64,000 nt of DNA from Planococcus plakortidis. GTDB taxonomy: Bacteria > Bacillota > Bacilli > Bacillales_A > Planococcaceae. The notes under the pieces were generated by a model. That model worked only from the letters and a program-made list of their open reading frames with translations, made no database searches and was not told where the DNA came from. Shown in pieces: positions 53,686 through 63,541 of this stretch (position 1 is its first letter; every line of letters starts with the position of its first letter). The stretch is from assembly GCF_001687605.2 (NCBI RefSeq), contig NZ_CP016539.2, forward strand, positions 650,501 through 714,500, written 5' to 3'. Position numbers and translations under genes: made by a program.

Positions 53686-53766
53686 TGACGCATCCGCCAG
53701 CGCGGATGCGTCTTTTTTCTGCTTGTTGCAACGAATTGTGCGGGAATTGTGTGGAACACAGGGACA
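53664..53766 (+). mobile_element. MITE-like inverted element, short form (copy 8), with internal terminator
   Basis: The left core (53664-53685) and an inverted core (53745-53766, AATTGTGTGGAACACAGGGA then CA) bound 103 bp. Between them is a terminator, ACGCATCCGC-CAGC-GCGGATGCGT then TTTTTT. It links the doublet and MITE forms of the family because its left core is doublet 7's second core. Confidence 0.75.
53688..53719 (+). terminator. Terminator inside the short inverted element
   Basis: GACGCATCCGC ... GCGGATGCGTC TTTTTT, an 11-bp perfect stem. Located between divergent genes, where no gene end requires it. Confidence 0.85.
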
Positions 53767-53854
53767 AACTGGTTGTGTGAACCAGCCTAAAACAGGGAAC
53801 GCTTCTATATAGTAGCGTAATCCCTTGAACGGATTGGAAAAGGAGAATGTTAAC

Positions 53855-56125
53855 ATGCCAGAAAAACGAGATGAAATCATATTGCGAGGGCTTCGCGAAA
53901 ATAATTTGAAGAATATCGATTTGAATATCCCGAAGGAGAAAATCAACGTGTTCACCGGCTTGTCGGGTTCCGGGAAAAGTTCGGTCGTGTTCGATACCTT
54001 GGCGACGGAAAGCAGACGGCAGATGACTTTGAACTATCCGTTATACATTCGCCACCAGATGCCGAGGTACGAGCGGCCGCATGCGGATTTGATGCAGCAT
54101 TTGAGCCCGGTGGTGGTCGTGGAACAAAAGCCGGTCAGGGGCAATTCCCGTTCGACGGTCGGCACGTATATGGATATCGACCCGCTGATTCGGCTGTTGT
54201 TCTCGAGAATCGGCAGCCCGCCGATTGGCTCGGCGACGGAGTTTTCGAGTGAAAGTTCGTTCGGCAACTGCCCGGAATGCAATGGCTTCGGGGAAGTCGT
54301 GACGCCGGATATCCATAAATTGATCGACCATACGAAATCAATCCGGGAATCCGCAGTGCGCTTCAAGCCGCTTGCGCCTCCTGGCTGGCAGGGCAGGTGG
54401 ATAAGGGACGGCGGATTATTCGACCCGGATCTCCCCATCAAAGATTACCCGGAAGAAAAATACAATCTGCTCGTGTACGGGCCGCCGGAAGGAGAACGGG
54501 CATTTAGCACTTATTATTACAAAGAAGGCAATCGCGACATCGAATGGGACGGCCTGCTCCCGAGGTTTATTCGCCTCTACATCAACCGAGACTTGACGAA
54601 ACTGAAAGTCGTGTCCCAGGAAGACGTCTTGGCGCTGACGACGCGTACCCCGTGCCCGGTTTGTGAAGGTTCGGGGCTCAACCCGAGGGTGCTGGAGTGC
54701 AAAATCAACGGTTTGAACATTGCCCATTACGCCCGCTTGGAATTGACGGAACTGCTCGGTGAACTGGACAAAATCGACGATCCGATCGGCAAGTCGATTG
54801 CCCAGCAGGCGCATCCGAGCGTGAAGCAATTGGTCGGTTTGGGGCTCGGCTATTTGAGTTTGTCGCGCAAAATGGGCACTTTGTCCGGCGGCGAAGCGCA
54901 GCGCGTGAAGATCGCGCGCCACCTTGGCAGCAGCCTCAACAACATCACCTATATTTTCGATGAACCGAGTGCCGGGCTGCATCCCGAAGAAATCAATATG
55001 TTGACGCATATGCTGGCAAGTTTGCGGGATAACTACAATACCGTCGTCGTCATCGAACACAATCTGGCGGTCATCAAGACAGCGGATGAAATCATCGAAA
55101 TGGGGCCGGGCGCAGGCAGAAGCGGCGGTGAAGTGGTCTATCAAGGCGGGCAGGAAGGCTTGAAGAAAGCTTCCGCCATCACGGATTTGGACCACACCGT
55201 AACGGTAAATGAACAGCCGAGAACAGCTGAAAACACGTTTTCGATCAAAAATGCATCGGATAATAATTTGAAAAATATCAGCGTGGAAATTCCACAGAAT
55301 GCCCTCGTCTCGGTATGCGGCGTTTCCGGTTCCGGGAAAAGTTCATTGATGTTCGGTGCCTTTACCGGCAACTACCCCGAAACGATTGCGGTCGGCCAAA
55401 GCAGCATCGGCACATCCAGCCGTTCGACGCTCGCGACGTATATGGGCATCATGAGCGACATCCGGTCGATTCTCGCCAAACAAACCGGACAGCCGGCGGG
55501 CTTGTTCAGTTTTAATTCACTCGGGGCCTGCCCGGTCTGTGAAGGCAAAGGGATCACCACGCCGAACGTCGCGTTTGCGGATCCCGTGACGGTAACTTGT
55601 GAAGCGTGCAAGGGGACGCGGTATTCAGACGAGGCCTTGTCGTACCGCTACAAAGGAAAAAACATTGTAGAGATTTTGGAGCTGACGATCGACGAAACGA
55701 ACGAGTATTTGGAAATGCCGAAAATCGTCAAGAAAGTGGATACGTTGAAAGATGTCGGACTCGGCTACCTGACACTCGGGCAGACGACCGGTTCACTGAG
55801 CGGCGGCGAAGTGCAGCGTTTGAAGCTCGCGAGCCATTTGAAAAAAGAAGGGCAGATCTATTTATTGGACGAACCGTCACTCGGTTTGCATACGCAGGAC
55901 ACTTCCCATCTCTTGGACGTCTTCCAACGGCTCGTCGATAAAGGCAATTCGGTCATCGTCATCGAGCACAACCTGGACTTGATCGCGGCGAGCGACTGGG
56001 TCATCGAAATGGGCCCGGAAGGCGGCAAAAAAGGCGGCGAAGTGCTGTTTGAAGGCACGCCGCAAGAGATGCTCGAAGCGGATACGCTGACTGCGAAATG
56101 GCTGAGAAAAGGGGTCGAGGGGTAG
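53855..56125 (+). CDS. UvrA-like ABC ATPase (class II, DrrC type)
   Basis: ATG 53855 (AAAAGGAG upstream), 756 aa. Two UvrA-type ABC modules are seen: Walker A GLSGSGKSSV (near 35) and GVSGSGKSSL (near 495), signatures SGGEAQRVKIARHL and SGGEVQRLKLASHL, and two zinc fingers (CPECNGFGEV / CPVCEGSGLN and CPVCEGKGIT / CEACKGTRY). It is shorter than UvrA (about 940 aa) and resembles UvrA2/DrrC proteins linked to drug tolerance. Whether it acts in repair or in antibiotic resistance cannot be told. Confidence 0.9.
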   Translation: MPEKRDEIILRGLRENNLKNIDLNIPKEKINVFTGLSGSGKSSVVFDTLATESRRQMTLNYPLYIRHQMPRYERPHADLMQHLSPVVVVEQKPVRGNSRSTVGTYMDIDPLIRLLFSRIGSPPIGSATEFSSESSFGNCPECNGFGEVVTPDIHKLIDHTKSIRESAVRFKPLAPPGWQGRWIRDGGLFDPDLPIKDYPEEKYNLLVYGPPEGERAFSTYYYKEGNRDIEWDGLLPRFIRLYINRDLTKLKVVSQEDVLALTTRTPCPVCEGSGLNPRVLECKINGLNIAHYARLELTELLGELDKIDDPIGKSIAQQAHPSVKQLVGLGLGYLSLSRKMGTLSGGEAQRVKIARHLGSSLNNITYIFDEPSAGLHPEEINMLTHMLASLRDNYNTVVVIEHNLAVIKTADEIIEMGPGAGRSGGEVVYQGGQEGLKKASAITDLDHTVTVNEQPRTAENTFSIKNASDNNLKNISVEIPQNALVSVCGVSGSGKSSLMFGAFTGNYPETIAVGQSSIGTSSRSTLATYMGIMSDIRSILAKQTGQPAGLFSFNSLGACPVCEGKGITTPNVAFADPVTVTCEACKGTRYSDEALSYRYKGKNIVEILELTIDETNEYLEMPKIVKKVDTLKDVGLGYLTLGQTTGSLSGGEVQRLKLASHLKKEGQIYLLDEPSLGLHTQDTSHLLDVFQRLVDKGNSVIVIEHNLDLIAASDWVIEMGPEGGKKGGEVLFEGTPQEMLEADTLTAKWLRKGVEG

Positions 56126-56138
56126 AGCGGGAGTGAGT

Positions 56139-56225
56139 TGTCCCTGTGTCAGACACAATTCGGAAGGCAGAAACCTTGATGCAGCGATGTTCTCTTGCTG
56201 GAATGTCCCTGTGTCAGACACAATT
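56139..56225 (+). repeat. Doublet repeat 8
   Basis: Cores at 56139-56160 and 56204-56225, period 65 bp, both with N5 TCAGA. It starts 13 bp after the UvrA-like stop. The spacer is close to that of doublet 7. No terminator hairpin follows. Confidence 0.9.
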
Positions 56226-56334
56226 CCATGCGATTCATTGCGGAAAATCGTTTCACCGGTTGGCAAAATCGGGAAGATAGAAAGAAAGAGTCACATTTTG
56301 CCAGTGATTAATCTTTCGAAAGGATGAAGCCATC

Positions 56335-57150
56335 ATGGATGAAGGCACAGTGAAAAAGACACAATTGTTGACGATCCTGAACCTGGTTGCTTATTTCGCG
56401 ACGCTGGGCGTCAATTACCTCGGCTCATCGGGGTTCTTTAACGGCAACACGCAAAAGGACATTTCGGACAAATACATGACGCTCATTTCGCCGGCGCCGT
56501 TCACGTTTTCGATTTGGGGCGTCATTTACACGCTTGTCTTGGTGACGCTCGTTTATTTATTCATCAAGCGGAAAGACGAAAAGGCCAGCCGGCTGGTGCT
56601 GTTGATTTCGCCGCTGTTCCTCGCGAGTTCGCTGTTCAATATGGGCTGGATCGTCGCGTTTTCGTATGAAGCGCTTGGCATCTCGACCTTGTTGATCTTG
56701 GGGCTGCTGTTCTCCTTGCTTTTCATTGTCGAACGGATCTACAAGCATCGCTCTGAGTTGCCGTCGACGCTGGCGGGGCTTGCGTTCACCTTGTACGGAG
56801 CGTGGGTGTTCATCGCGACGATCGTCAATATTTCGCTGTGGTTGGTGCAGTTGGAATGGGACGGCTTCGGCATTTCGGATTCGGTGTGGACGCTGATTGT
56901 CCTCGGGCTTGCCATCGCGTTTGTGTTGTCCTACCTGTCGCGCTTCAAGAACGCCGCGTTTCCGATTCCGCTCGCCTGGGCGTTTTTCGGCATCTACAGC
57001 TCGTACGCGAACGGCCGGCTCGACCCGGAGATGGCGTCGGTCATCCAGGGTGTGCTGATTGCGGGCATCGCCCTATTCCTTTCGGCGGCCATCTGGCGGT
57101 TCATTAAAAACGGCAATGCGCTGTTCTTGAAACAAACTGCCCAGGAATGA
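56335..57150 (+). CDS. TspO/MBR-related membrane protein (long form)
   Basis: A 271-aa protein with about 8 helices, longer than classical TspO (about 160 aa). APFTFSIWGVIYTLVLVTLV is the PxPxxFxxxW-like signature of the family, and aromatic residues are abundant. The long form is common in Bacilli. It may bind porphyrins or other small ligands; the role is not established. SD AAAGGA precedes ATG 56335. Confidence 0.78.
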   Translation: MDEGTVKKTQLLTILNLVAYFATLGVNYLGSSGFFNGNTQKDISDKYMTLISPAPFTFSIWGVIYTLVLVTLVYLFIKRKDEKASRLVLLISPLFLASSLFNMGWIVAFSYEALGISTLLILGLLFSLLFIVERIYKHRSELPSTLAGLAFTLYGAWVFIATIVNISLWLVQLEWDGFGISDSVWTLIVLGLAIAFVLSYLSRFKNAAFPIPLAWAFFGIYSSYANGRLDPEMASVIQGVLIAGIALFLSAAIWRFIKNGNALFLKQTAQE

Positions 57151-57182
57151 AGGAAGCGTGGATTTGCGGGAATTGTCAATTT

Positions 57183-57208
57183 GTTTAAACGGGAAAACAT
57201 TCGGGAAC
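57183..57208 (+). promoter_or_regulatory. Candidate sigma-B promoter of the DJ-1/PfpI gene
   Basis: GTTTAA (57183-57188), a 14-bp spacer and GGGAAC (57203-57208) fit the sigma-B consensus (GTTT-N13-15-GGGWAW) well; 39 bp before the start codon. Confidence 0.65.
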
Positions 57209-57247
57209 AACTAGTGTCAGAATGATTTTTCAGAGGAGGAACCATCA

Positions 57248-57916
57248 ATGGCTAAAGTATTAGCAGTGCTATCAAGTGGACATAAAGATACAGAAAACAA
57301 TTACGAAACCGGCTGGTGGGCAGAAGAACTGTTCGCGCCGATGGAAGTGTTGGAAAACGCGGGGCACCAAGTGGAACTCGCTTCGCCAAAAGGCGGCAAA
57401 CCGACACTTGACGAAGTCAGCCTCAGTGAAGAGTATGACCCGGAAGGCAAGTACAAGAAAATGTACGAATCGGGGCGTGCGGATAACACGATGAAACTAT
57501 CGGACGTCAATCCGGAAGAATACGACGCGATTTTCATCGTCGGCGGCCACGGGGCGATGTATGACCTCGCGGAAGACGAAACGCTTCACGGCATCATCAA
57601 TTCCGTCTATGACAAGGGCAATATCGTATCGGCTGTCTGCCACGGACCGGCGCCGTTGATCTGGACGAAGCGCCCGGACGGCCAGAGCATCATCGCTGGA
57701 CTCGACGTGACCGGCTATCCACAAGCCGTCGAACCGGAAGGCCTGCCGGAAATCCTGCCGTTCAGCCTCGAAGGCAAAATGAGCGAAGTGGCCAATTACA
57801 CCGCTGACGAAAAAGTGGTATGGGGCAATGAACAGTTATTGACGGGCCGCGACCCGTTCGCATCCGAAGCCTTGGCCGAGGAATTGGTGAAGGCATTGGA
57901 TCAGAAAAATAAATAA
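57248..57916 (+). CDS. DJ-1/PfpI-superfamily protein (Hsp31-like)
   Basis: A 222-aa protein. The catalytic nucleophile elbow is NIVSAVCHGPAPLIW (Cys near residue 126, preceded by the FIVGGHGAMYDLAED acidic segment). An acidic Glu early in the sequence (about residue 20; NNYETGWWAEELFAPMEVLE) is typical of the Hsp31/glyoxalase III class. It may be a glyoxalase, deglycase or chaperone. A sigma-B-type promoter upstream suggests a stress response. SD GAGGAGG. Confidence 0.9.
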   Translation: MAKVLAVLSSGHKDTENNYETGWWAEELFAPMEVLENAGHQVELASPKGGKPTLDEVSLSEEYDPEGKYKKMYESGRADNTMKLSDVNPEEYDAIFIVGGHGAMYDLAEDETLHGIINSVYDKGNIVSAVCHGPAPLIWTKRPDGQSIIAGLDVTGYPQAVEPEGLPEILPFSLEGKMSEVANYTADEKVVWGNEQLLTGRDPFASEALAEELVKALDQKNK

Positions 57917-57924
57917 GTGATGGA

Positions 57925-57966
57925 CAGGGCGTTGCAGCATCTAGCTGCAGCGCCTTGTTTTTTTAT
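57925..57966 (+). terminator. Terminator after the DJ-1/PfpI gene
   Basis: GGCGTTGCAG-CATCTAG-CTGCAGCGCC followed by TTGTTTTTTT. Confidence 0.88.
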
Positions 57967-58018
57967 GGAATAAAAGCCGCCGCTAGCCAAAAATTTACAC
58001 AAAAATTCAGACAACAAG

Positions 58019-58034
58019 TTGACAGCGCTTTCTT
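58019..58034 (+). promoter_or_regulatory. glpK promoter -35 with overlapping candidate CcpA cre site
   Basis: TTGACA (58019-58024) is a consensus -35. TTGACAGCGCTTTCTT matches the cre consensus WTGNAANCGNWNNCWW with one mismatch. Overlap with the -35 would let CcpA block glpK when glucose is present. The -10 is not clear. Confidence 0.6.
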
Positions 58035-58085
58035 TTCCGTATACCTTTATAGATAACAAGTTAAGAGCTGTGTTGGAGACTGGAG

Positions 58086-58143
58086 ATTCGCACATCGATG
58101 AGTCCTTCTTTAAGAAGGGCTGTCATTGATTGCGGATTTTTTT
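58086..58143 (+). promoter_or_regulatory. Leader terminator hairpin of glpK (probable GlpP antitermination site)
   Basis: An imperfect hairpin of about 24 bp (58086-58110 with 58114-58137; outer ATTCGCA/TGCGGAT, middle ATCGATGA/TCATTGAT, inner GTCCTTC/GAAGGGC) ends in TTTTTTT, 117 bp before the glpK start. In Bacilli glp leaders such terminators are overcome by the glycerol-3-phosphate-sensing antiterminator GlpP. The link to GlpP is inference; glpP is not in the window. Confidence 0.6.
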
Positions 58144-58256
58144 ATGGCTTTTTTCACAGCTGTTAATTAATAAAAAAGGAGCAGTGGATGTCGGCGAAAT
58201 AGGCCGGGGCAATTGGAGTTTCGGCAGGAATCAAAAGACCATTCGAGGAGGAATAG

Positions 58257-59753
<1,497 letters not shown>

Positions 59754-59885
59754 TGTCCCTGTGCACGAAACAATTCTAAACGATTCTGACTATTCACTAC
59801 AATTTATGCTTTATGCATTCTCACACCTGGCAGCGAGTGGCTGTCGGGTGTTTTTGATGCGTGAATTGTGTGGCGCACAGGGACA
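59754..59885 (+). mobile_element. MITE-like inverted-repeat element, copy 7
   Basis: 132 bp from 59754 (directly after the glpK TAG) to 59885. Left TGTCCCTGTGCACGAAACAA and TT; right AATTGTGTGGCGCACAGGGA and CA; the two are near-perfect inverted repeats. The left arm holds TCTAAACGATTCTGAC and CACTACAATTTATG. An internal hairpin (ACACC-TGGCA ... TGGCTG ... GGGTGTTTTT) can act as the glpK terminator. Confidence 0.85.
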
Positions 59886-59949
59886 AAAATCCCGACGCCC
59901 AAGAGAAACCCCGTGCTGCACCTCGCTTTCCGGTGAATTTCACGCTAGG

Positions 59950-59971
59950 AATTGTGTGGCGCACAGGGACA
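59950..59971 (-). repeat. Single inverted core
   Basis: AATTGTGTGGCGCACAGGGA and CA, a lone core in the opposite orientation, 50 bp before the macro-domain gene. Its 22 bases equal those of the right end of copy 7, so it may be a recent fragment of that element. Confidence 0.8.
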
Positions 59972-60020
59972 CGGCGGGTGGTAGAATGAAAAGAGACAAG
60001 AAACAGAAAGGGATGAGCAC

Positions 60021-61007
60021 ATGCCACTGCAAATCGTGCGCAACGACATCACCAAAATGACTACCGACGCTATCGTCAATGCTGCCAATTCGAGCCTGAA
60101 GATGGGCGGCGGCGTATGCGGGGCGATTTTCCGGGCAGCGGGGCCGAAGCAGCTGCAGGAAGCGTGCGACCGGATTGAGTATTGCGCGGTCGGGGAAGCG
60201 GTTCATACCGATGGCTTCGCGCTGGATGCGAAGTTCGTCATCCATACGGTCGGCCCGGTATGGGAAGGCGGAGGTCACAATGAAGAGACCTTGTTGCGCA
60301 ATTGCTACCGCAACTCGCTGGAACTTGCCGCAGAGCTTGGCTGTGAGTCGATCGCTTTTCCGCTCATCTCGACCGGTATCTTCGGCTATCCGAAAGAACC
60401 GGCGTTACGTGTGGCGACGGAAGAGATTGATACCTTTTTGAACTTGCGCGATATGGACGTCTATCTGGTCGTCTTGGACAAGCAGTCGTTCGGCATCAGC
60501 CAGAAGCTTTACGAATCGATCGAGACATTCATCAACGAACAGGAAGCCGAGGTCTTGGAAGAAAGGGCTGTCCGTTACCGCGACCGGCACCCGCTGGAAA
60601 GCCCGATGTACGAACCGAAAGAGATACTGGAACAGGAACTGAGCCTCGAAGAGTTTCTGGAAGAGGTGGACGAATCCTTCTCGCAGCGTCTGTTCAGGTT
60701 CATAGACGACCGAGGCATGACCGATGCCGAGACCTATAAAAAGGCGAATCTAGACAAGAAGCTGTTTTCCAAAATCAGAAACTCTCCAGGCTACACGCCG
60801 AAGAAAAAGACCATCCTGGCGTTTGCGATCGCGCTCGAACTGGATCTCGACGAGACGGAGGAACTGCTCGGGACGGCGGGCTACCGCTTGTCGAACAGCC
60901 ATAAATTCGACTTGATCGTCCGTTATTTCATTGAGCGGGAACAATACAATATCTTTGAAATCAATGAAGCCTTGTTTGCATTTGATGAAGCGCTTCTTGG
61001 TTCGTAA
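60021..61007 (+). CDS. Macro-domain protein with helical C-terminal domain
   Basis: A 328-aa protein. Residues 1-165 form a macro domain: IVNAANSSLKMGGGVCGAIF (ADP-ribose-binding loop, Asn/Gly-rich), FVIHTVGPVWEGGGHNEETL and FPLISTGIFGYPKEPALRVA (the second loop). Such domains bind or hydrolyse O-acetyl-ADP-ribose or ADP-ribosyl groups. Residues about 210-328 are helical (FRFIDDRGMTDAETYKKANL, then KKTILAFAIALELDLDETEE), resembling an XRE-like HTH module in layout. The fused form occurs in many Bacillota. Function of the C-terminal domain unknown. Confidence 0.88.
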   Translation: MPLQIVRNDITKMTTDAIVNAANSSLKMGGGVCGAIFRAAGPKQLQEACDRIEYCAVGEAVHTDGFALDAKFVIHTVGPVWEGGGHNEETLLRNCYRNSLELAAELGCESIAFPLISTGIFGYPKEPALRVATEEIDTFLNLRDMDVYLVVLDKQSFGISQKLYESIETFINEQEAEVLEERAVRYRDRHPLESPMYEPKEILEQELSLEEFLEEVDESFSQRLFRFIDDRGMTDAETYKKANLDKKLFSKIRNSPGYTPKKKTILAFAIALELDLDETEELLGTAGYRLSNSHKFDLIVRYFIEREQYNIFEINEALFAFDEALLGS

Positions 61008-61032
61008 AAGATTCTATACAGTTTCTAAATTA

Positions 61033-61066
61033 GAAACAGCCCTGTTCACGGAACGGGGCTGTTTTA
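61033..61066. terminator. Terminator after the macro-domain gene
   Basis: AAACAGCCCTGTTC ... GAACGGGGCTGTTTT; convergent with the ABC operon. Confidence 0.85.
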
Positions 61067-61077
61067 TATTTGCGAAT

Positions 61078-61821
61078 TTATCGGACGAGGACTTTCTCCA
61101 AAAATTTCTTTGTACGTTCTTCTTGAGGAGATGAAAATAGAACTTCTGGTTTTCCTTCTTCAACAATATAGCCATCCGCGATAAAAACAACGCGGTCGGA
61201 TACTTCGCGAGCGAAATGCATTTCATGTGTCACAATGATCATTGTCTGGCCTTCTTGCGCTAAATCTTTGATGACAGTTAATACTTCTCCGACAAGTTCA
61301 GGGTCTAGAGCCGATGTAGGTTCATCAAATAGCAATACATCTGGTTTTAAAGCGAGAATGCGAGCAATAGCGGCTCGCTGTTTCTGGCCTCCCGAAAGCT
61401 GTTCAGGATAGTGGTTTTTATGGGCTGATAAACCAACTTTTTTGAGTAGTTCCTCTGCTTCTGCTACAACTTCTTGCTTGTCTCGTTTTTGGACGATTAG
61501 TGGGGCTTCTATAATATTCTCGATAACCGTCTTATGCGGGAAGAGATGGAAGTGCTGAAACACCATTCCAGAGTATTGCTGTATATCGACTTTCTGCTTT
61601 TTTGATGGTGTCTTGCCGTTAAAAGTGACAACTACATCTTTAATTTTGAGTGATCCTGAAGTGGGAGATTCCAATAAGTTCAAACACCGAAGTAAGGTGG
61701 TCTTACCTGATCCGGACGGTCCGATGATGCTAAGTACTTCGCCTTTTTCAATTTCGAGGGAAATGGACTTTAAGACTTCATTGTCATTAAAGTTTTTGCT
61801 GAGCTGATCAACTTTAATCAT
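61078..61821 (-). CDS. Polar amino-acid ABC importer, ATP-binding protein (TcyC/HisP-like)
   Basis: ATG 61821 (GGAG upstream), 247 aa. Walker [22 protein letters not shown]-loop [17 protein letters not shown], signature [20 protein letters not shown], Walker [18 protein letters not shown] and H-loop [17 protein letters not shown] are all present. It energises the adjacent permease; specificity by context is sulphur amino acid (SAM riboswitch upstream), probably cystine or methionine. The gene start overlaps nothing but is 15 bp past the permease stop. Confidence 0.92.
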   Translation of the reverse strand: MIKVDQLSKNFNDNEVLKSISLEIEKGEVLSIIGPSGSGKTTLLRCLNLLESPTSGSLKIKDVVVTFNGKTPSKKQKVDIQQYSGMVFQHFHLFPHKTVIENIIEAPLIVQKRDKQEVVAEAEELLKKVGLSAHKNHYPEQLSGGQKQRAAIARILALKPDVLLFDEPTSALDPELVGEVLTVIKDLAQEGQTMIIVTHEMHFAREVSDRVVFIADGYIVEEGKPEVLFSSPQEERTKKFLEKVLVR

Positions 61822-61835
61822 TTTCAAAACTCCAT

Positions 61836-62519
61836 TCATGTCACGACATAACGATTTGCTTTTTTCTCTAAATAATCCTGCAATACGGTGACAACAGAAC
61901 AAATTGCCCAATAAATGAGTGCCACTAGAATATACAGCGTCAAGCTTTCATAAGTTTGTCCAACCACGACTTTCGCCCTGTAGAACATCTCGGAAACAGT
62001 GATGACCATTGCTAATGAGGTGCCTTTTATAATATCCATGAAAATACTGGATAAAGGAGGCAGAGCAATGCGTGTACCTTGTGGCAAAATGATACGGCGC
62101 ATAGTCTGCCAGTAAGTCATTCTGAGAGTTTCCGCAGCTTCCCATTGACCTTTTGCTACCGATGAGATCGCCGACCGAATCACTTCTGCCGTATATGCGG
62201 AGAAGTGGATACTGATGCCGATGATGGCAGCTGTCAGTGGTTGCATATCGATACCGATCATGGGGAATCCGAAGTATAGGATGAATAGAATAACAAGAAG
62301 TGGTGTTCCGCGCATAAATGAGATGAATAGGCGGGCGGGAAAGGACAGCAAAGTTAGTTTATTCATGCGGGCAAGAGCGACGAACAACCCTAGAAATAGA
62401 GCAAGAAGCATGCTTACAATTGCGATTAATAAAGTATACCAAGCTCCTTCCAGGATAAACGGAAGAGCCTCTATTGCGACTTCTATGTTAAAAAGATATT
62501 CCCATTTAAAATCAGACAT
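61836..62519 (-). CDS. Polar amino-acid ABC importer, permease (TcyB/HisM-like)
   Basis: A 227-aa membrane protein with 5-6 helices. The EAA loop is [20 protein letters not shown], the coupling helix to the ATPase. [20 protein letters not shown] and [20 protein letters not shown] are usual for the family. SD AAAGGAG precedes ATG 62519. It follows the binding-protein gene after an attenuator-like hairpin. Confidence 0.92.
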   Translation of the reverse strand: MSDFKWEYLFNIEVAIEALPFILEGAWYTLLIAIVSMLLALFLGLFVALARMNKLTLLSFPARLFISFMRGTPLLVILFILYFGFPMIGIDMQPLTAAIIGISIHFSAYTAEVIRSAISSVAKGQWEAAETLRMTYWQTMRRIILPQGTRIALPPLSSIFMDIIKGTSLAMVITVSEMFYRAKVVVGQTYESLTLYILVALIYWAICSVVTVLQDYLEKKANRYVVT

Positions 62520-62546
62520 ATTTTATCTCCTTTAGATGTGCAAGAT

Positions 62547-62573
62547 AGAAAAAAGAGGAATCAAAGGATTCCC
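62547..62573 (-). terminator. Attenuator-like hairpin between the binding-protein and permease genes
   Basis: On the minus strand GGGAATCC-TTT-GATTCC then TCTTTTTT. Located between two genes of one operon, it would make the binding protein more abundant than the permease. Confidence 0.65.
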
Positions 62574-62582
62574 CCGGCAGGA

Positions 62583-63428
62583 TTATTCAACATCAACTGG
62601 TTTTGTGACGTCAGCTCCTAAAAACTCAAGCGAAATTTCCGTTACGGTGCCGTCTTCAATTAATTCTGTTAGGGCGGCATCAAGTTGCTCTTTCAATTCC
62701 GGGCTGTCTTTTTGCATCACTAAACCACTGCTGTTAGGAGAAAACTTTACATTTTCAGCAAGCTTTAATCCAGGTTTATCAAATTGTTCCAGTGCTTGAA
62801 TCAATACTAAATAATCATTGAGTGTAGCGTCAACGCGCCCTTGCACAATTTCAGGAAGCACAGTATCTGAACCGGTATAGACTACTACTTCAGCGCCTTG
62901 TTCTTTAGCATAATCCGAGTAATTGCTCGTCGCGGCTCCACCAACTTTTTTACCTGCTAAATCATCCACTGTGTTAATGCCAGAATCATCACTTTCCCGG
63001 ACGATAGCTGATCCATAGGAATGCTTGACGGGAACTGTAAAATCAAATTTCTCGAGGCGTTCTTCTGTAATTGAAAAATCATTTGCTGCCACATCGATTT
63101 GGCCATTTCTTAATGCGGGCAGAAGACCGTCAAATTCCATCGTTTTAAATTCAACTTCAAGGCCCAGCTTATCTCCAATCGCCCGAACTACTTCCACATC
63201 AAATCCAGTCAACTCTTTCGTTGTTTCATCGAAGTAGGTAACCGGGAAATATAAACCTTCTGTACCCACCACTAATTTGCCTGAATCCTCAATTTGTTCC
63301 CAGGAATTCTGTTCGCCTGATTCAGAAGCGCTGGCAGAGCTATTGGACTCCTCATTTCCGCACGCAGCTGCAATCAATGCTGTTGTTGAGATCAGTGTGA
63401 AAAGCAAAAACTTTTTCGGCTTTTTCAT
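62583..63428 (-). CDS. Polar amino-acid ABC importer, substrate-binding lipoprotein
   Basis: ATG 63428, 281 aa. A lipoprotein signal (KKFLLFTLISTTALIAAACG) is followed by a Ser-rich linker and an SBP_bac_3 domain: LVVGTEGLYFPVTYFDETTK, LTGFDVEVVRAIGDKLGLEV, FDGLLPALRNGQIDVAANDF and ITEERLEKFDFTVPVKHSYG. It resembles cystine-binding TcyA-type proteins. First gene of an operon behind a SAM riboswitch, so it is probably a methionine or cystine importer. Confidence 0.92.
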   Translation of the reverse strand: MKKPKKFLLFTLISTTALIAAACGNEESNSSASASESGEQNSWEQIEDSGKLVVGTEGLYFPVTYFDETTKELTGFDVEVVRAIGDKLGLEVEFKTMEFDGLLPALRNGQIDVAANDFSITEERLEKFDFTVPVKHSYGSAIVRESDDSGINTVDDLAGKKVGGAATSNYSDYAKEQGAEVVVYTGSDTVLPEIVQGRVDATLNDYLVLIQALEQFDKPGLKLAENVKFSPNSSGLVMQKDSPELKEQLDAALTELIEDGTVTEISLEFLGADVTKPVDVE

Positions 63429-63488
63429 ATGTATGACACCATCCTTAATGAAATTAGCGCAACAGCAATGATTCTTCATGAAACCAAA

Positions 63489-63518
63489 CAAAAAACCTCT
63501 TCAATAAGAAGAGGTTTG
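63489..63518 (-). terminator. Expression-platform terminator of the SAM riboswitch
   Basis: On the minus strand AAACCTCTTC-TTATT-GAAGAGGTTT then TTTG. It lies 61 bp before the start codon of the binding protein and 3' of the aptamer, and would form when SAM is bound. Confidence 0.85.
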
Positions 63519-63541
63519 CATCTCAAAAAAAGATTTCAACT

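Noticed and set aside
39282..56225. CRISPR array from regularly spaced repeats
   Set aside because: Each locus has only two cores, the 43-bp spacers are conserved between loci instead of unique, the loci are kilobases apart, and no cas gene is present.
60021..61007. Macro-domain gene as part of a toxin-antitoxin pair
   Set aside because: No ADP-ribosyltransferase gene is adjacent, and the fused form is widespread as a stand-alone gene.
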